DNA from: Actinacidiphila rubida
Lineage (GTDB): Bacteria; Actinomycetota; Actinomycetes; Streptomycetales; Streptomycetaceae
Length of the DNA stretch: 64,000 nucleotides
Assembly: GCF_900110255.1 (NCBI RefSeq)
Contig: NZ_FODD01000024.1
Span: forward strand, 1-64,000
Direction of reading: 5' to 3'
A program made the position numbers and the translations under genes. Position 1 is the stretch's first letter, and each line of letters starts with the position of its first letter. The notes beneath the pieces were generated by a model. The model was not told where the DNA came from and made no database searches. It worked only from the letters and a program-made list of their open reading frames with translations. Shown here one piece after another: positions 61,264 through 64,000 of the stretch.

Positions 61264-62571
61264 GTGGGGGCGGCTTCACGCGCGGTACGGGAGACGGTCG
61301 GCGGGCTGCCGCGGCAGTTCTGGTGGCTGTGGACCAGCACCCTGATCAACCGCCTCGGCGGCTTCGTGGTGACCTTCCTCGCGCTGTACCTGACAGTTCA
61401 GCGCGGCTACTCCGCCGCCTACGCCGGCCTGGTCGCGGCCCTCTTCGGGCTCGGCGGCGCGGGCGGCGCGGTGCTCGGCGGAGTGCTGGCCGACCGGCTC
61501 GGCCGGCGCCGGACCCTGCTGGCCGCGCAGATCGCCGCGGCCCTGGCCACCGCCGTGCTCGGCCTGGTCACCGACCCGCTGGCCATCGCCGCGGTCGCCA
61601 CCGCGCTGGGCCTGGCCAGCAGCGCCTCCCGGCCCGCGCTGCAGGCGATGATCGCCGACCTGGTGCCGCCCGCGGACCGGGTGCGGGCCTTCTCCCTCAA
61701 CTACTGGGCGATCAACATCGGCTTCGGTGTGTCGGCAGCGGCCGCCGGCTTCATCGCCGCGGCCGGCTACCTGTGGCTCTTCCTCGGCGACGCGTTCGCC
61801 ACCGTGCTGTGCGCGATGGTCGTCTTCGCCAAGGCGAAGGAGACGCTGCGGCCGCCGGCGGCCGGCGGGCTCGCCCCGGCCGGGTCCGGCACGGTGGACG
61901 CCCCGGCCGGCATCCGGCTGGTGGACGTGCTGCGCGACCGCCGCTTCATGGCGGTGGTCGGGCTGACGTTCCTGATCGGCAGCGTGATGCAGCAGGGCAG
62001 TTCGACGCTCGCCATCGACATGGGCGCGCACGGGCTGTCCGCACGGCAGTTCGGCCTGGTCGCCGCGATCAACGGCGTGGTGATCGTGATCCTGCAGATC
62101 CCGCTGACCCGGATGCTGCGCAGCCGGCCCACCGCGGCGCTGCTCGCCGCCGGCTCGCTGCTGGGGGCGTGGGGCTTCGGGCTGACCGCGTTCGCCGACA
62201 CGGTCGGGCTCTACGCGCTGACCGTCGTGGTGTGGACGCTCGGCGAGATCGTGCACGCGCCCGCGTCGATGTCCGTGGTCGCCGGCCTCGCGCCGGCCAC
62301 CGCCCGCGGCCGCTACCAGGGCATGTACACGCTCGCCTGGTCCGCGGCCTCGTTCGCGGGCCCGCTGGCCGGCGGCCTGGTCTACGACGGCGTGGGGCCC
62401 GACGCGGTCTGGGCCGGCTGCGCGGTGGTCGGCACGGTCGCCGCCGCCGGGTACTACGCGCTGCTGCGGGTCCGCCCCACGCCCGTCACGTCCCAGGTGG
62501 AGACGGTCCGGGCGGAGGGCGGGGCACTGCCGGACTCCCCCGGCACGCGGCAGGAGCCGGTCGGCGGCTGA
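61264..62571 (+). CDS. MFS transporter
   Basis: 435 residues from GTG at 61264, after GGGAGGG. It has twelve predicted helices. ADRLGRRRTLLAAQ is the loop 2-3 motif and RAFSLNYWAINIGFGVSA is the MFS_1 family core in helices 4-5. The long central loop (about 195-215) is Pro/Gly-rich. It probably exports drugs or metabolites; the substrate is unknown. It converges with the beta-helix gene. Confidence 0.87.
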   Translation: MGAASRAVRETVGGLPRQFWWLWTSTLINRLGGFVVTFLALYLTVQRGYSAAYAGLVAALFGLGGAGGAVLGGVLADRLGRRRTLLAAQIAAALATAVLGLVTDPLAIAAVATALGLASSASRPALQAMIADLVPPADRVRAFSLNYWAINIGFGVSAAAAGFIAAAGYLWLFLGDAFATVLCAMVVFAKAKETLRPPAAGGLAPAGSGTVDAPAGIRLVDVLRDRRFMAVVGLTFLIGSVMQQGSSTLAIDMGAHGLSARQFGLVAAINGVVIVILQIPLTRMLRSRPTAALLAAGSLLGAWGFGLTAFADTVGLYALTVVVWTLGEIVHAPASMSVVAGLAPATARGRYQGMYTLAWSAASFAGPLAGGLVYDGVGPDAVWAGCAVVGTVAAAGYYALLRVRPTPVTSQVETVRAEGGALPDSPGTRQEPVGG

Positions 62572-62589
62572 CCCGCGCCGCCGCGGCCG

Positions 62590-64000
62590 TCAGAGCAGCA
62601 ACTCCCGTTGCGCCTCGTAGAGGTTGACGGGCGACGTGCCCGGTGCGCCGTACGCCTCGAGGCGGGAGTGCAGCGGGCCGGTGAAGTCGGGGACGTCGAT
62701 CTGGCCGAACGGTGTGACCGGGGAGATCGCGAACGTCGCGCTGTACGGGGCGATGTCGTCGATCTTGACGCAGCCGGCCCGGCCGTTGGTGACGGTGACG
62801 TTCCAGTGGGTGAAGCGCGCGCCGTACAGCGGGCCGGCGCTCGCGTCACCGCCGTGCGCACCGTCGTTGGACACCGTGATGTCGGTGCGCACGTTGGCGA
62901 ACGGCAGGCCGCGGTGGGTGTCGAAGGTGCCCATCTCCATGGCCCCGCGGGACCAGACGTTGTACGACGACAGGCCCTCGACGTTGATGCCGTGCAACTG
63001 GGTGCCGGGCGGCGCGGGAACGGTGCGCTGGTCGATGCGGAAGTCCTCGACGAGGTTGTCGTGGGAGCCCTCGCGGCAGGCGTAGGGGTGGTGGCTGCCG
63101 CGGCCGGAGACGCGGGTGCGGCGGAACGTGGTGGCCTTCGCGGCGACCAGCAGGAAGCCGTTGTCGACGTCGATCGCGTGCACGTCGTCCACCCAGCAGT
63201 CCCACGTGCACTGGGCGGCCAGGCCGTTGTAGCCCTTGTCGAGCAGGTGCGGGGACTGCGGGGTGGGGGTCATCCGGATGGTGAGGCCCTCCACTCCGGA
63301 GTGGACCATCGGCGGCACGCACGTGGTGATCCGCGGCTGCCACAGCAGGCGGGTGTCCAGCGGCAGCGGGCGGTCGAAGGTCACCCGGTTCCCGTGCACC
63401 GCGGTGATCCGCGCGGGCCACTCGTACGGCACGTACGACAGGAGCTTGGTCTTGTCGGCCCAGGAGTAGCCCGCGGCGCCCTCGACGTCGCCGGACATGT
63501 GGTCGAGCAGGCCGTGCGCGGGGTCGTCGGCGTACTGCAGCAGGACGCGGTCGCCGGGGCGCAGTTGACGCGTGTCGTCGACGGTGACGCGCCAAGTGCC
63601 CTGGGCGGAGACGGCGGTGACCTCGGCGAGGGTCCGGAACTCGTCGCGCCTGTCGCCGGTCCAGCCCTCGAACGGCCAGTTCCTCGCGCGGATCGCGTCG
63701 GTCAGCGTCCCGTAGCGGTCGGCCGGGCACATCCACACCAGCCCGCCGGCCCACGACCAGGACGACTTGTCGCCGCCGTACCTGCTGCCGTAGACGCCGA
63801 TCAGGTCGGTGAGGGACTTCGTCGCGTACAGCGTGGTCAGGCCGCTGCCGGCGCCGCGCAGCACGGTGTTGCTCCAGCCGACCTGGATCACGTCGTCGAT
63901 GCGGTAGGTGCCGGGCGGCACGAACACGGTGCCGCCGCCGGACTCGCCGACCTCGCGCAGGGCGCGGTTGATGGCGGGCGCGGAGTCGACCGAGCCGTCC
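62590..64000 (-). CDS. Parallel beta-helix (pectate-lyase-like) protein, partial
   Basis: At least 469 residues; the start lies beyond the window edge and the frame is open to 64000. GGGTVFVPPGTYRIDDVIQV is the typical first turns of a right-handed beta-helix/pectate lyase superfamily protein. Later turns follow (VEGLTIRMTP, WDCWVDDVHAIDVDNGFLLV, GTQLHGINVEG). These proteins are usually secreted and act on polysaccharides, but lyase residues cannot be assigned. The signal peptide is not in view. Confidence 0.8.
   Translation of the reverse strand, partial: DGSVDSAPAINRALREVGESGGGTVFVPPGTYRIDDVIQVGWSNTVLRGAGSGLTTLYATKSLTDLIGVYGSRYGGDKSSWSWAGGLVWMCPADRYGTLTDAIRARNWPFEGWTGDRRDEFRTLAEVTAVSAQGTWRVTVDDTRQLRPGDRVLLQYADDPAHGLLDHMSGDVEGAAGYSWADKTKLLSYVPYEWPARITAVHGNRVTFDRPLPLDTRLLWQPRITTCVPPMVHSGVEGLTIRMTPTPQSPHLLDKGYNGLAAQCTWDCWVDDVHAIDVDNGFLLVAAKATTFRRTRVSGRGSHHPYACREGSHDNLVEDFRIDQRTVPAPPGTQLHGINVEGLSSYNVWSRGAMEMGTFDTHRGLPFANVRTDITVSNDGAHGGDASAGPLYGARFTHWNVTVTNGRAGCVKIDDIAPYSATFAISPVTPFGQIDVPDFTGPLHSRLEAYGAPGTSPVNLYEAQRELLL

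Overview
The window is high-GC chromosomal DNA of a Streptomyces species. Evidence for this: GC-rich third codon positions, frequent GTG/TTG starts, hairpin terminators without T-runs, and a right half (about 45.2-62.6 kb) carrying a conserved core block (tRNA-Thr, msiK, nucleotidyltransferase, DoxX protein, rlmB, cysS, ispF-ispD, carD, phoP-phoR, phoU, gpmA). From memory this matches the order in S. coelicolor. No CRISPR array, complete insertion sequence or complete prophage is visible. LAYOUT: 0-0.45 kb holds two related inverted repeats, a common Streptomyces intergenic repeat and a direct repeat. 0.45-15.3 kb is an accessory mix: an MFS exporter divergent from an Lrp regulator, an M20 amidohydrolase, a decayed phosphate-regulated secreted enzyme, Dps, an alkylsulfatase, a DUF2254 membrane protein, a sortase with a candidate substrate, a sigma factor with a membrane partner, an AraC regulator and an alpha/beta hydrolase. 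15.4-32.7 kb has an NB-ARC/TPR regulator divergent from a DHA2 exporter, several small hypothetical genes and one truncated gene, a Uma2 protein, a Tat-exported ferritin-like protein, an ArsR-MFS operon with a clear operator, a uridine kinase-like protein, a CDF metal exporter and a deacetylase-glycosyltransferase fusion. 32.7-45.1 kb is the most plastic part: a second sigma/partner pair, a ZIP transporter behind an iron-box-like site, degenerate genes (a slipin remnant and a duplication scar) and a candidate RiPP cassette. 45.2-62.6 kb is the conserved core, and the window ends inside a large beta-helix protein gene. 
HOW THE GENES WORK TOGETHER: The most interesting locus is 39.6-45.1 kb. 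A radical SAM/SPASM enzyme overlaps by four bases a downstream 70-residue peptide gene ending in an acidic Cys-X-Cys tail, followed by a phosphotransferase-fold kinase gene. Upstream are a GHKL ATPase and, divergently, an XRE-TPR regulator, with a palindrome between them; a NUDIX hydrolase and an unknown small protein follow. Two parts of this locus recur, nearly identical but internally deleted, at 38.27-38.85 kb. That scar shows the locus was once duplicated. A second theme is phosphate control: phoR-phoP and phoU are divergent around PHO-box-like repeats, and another PHO-box-like pair precedes the wrecked secreted enzyme at 4.9 kb. Metal handling recurs as well: Dps, CDF, ZIP with an iron box, and a 54-residue cysteine-rich peptide beside phoU.
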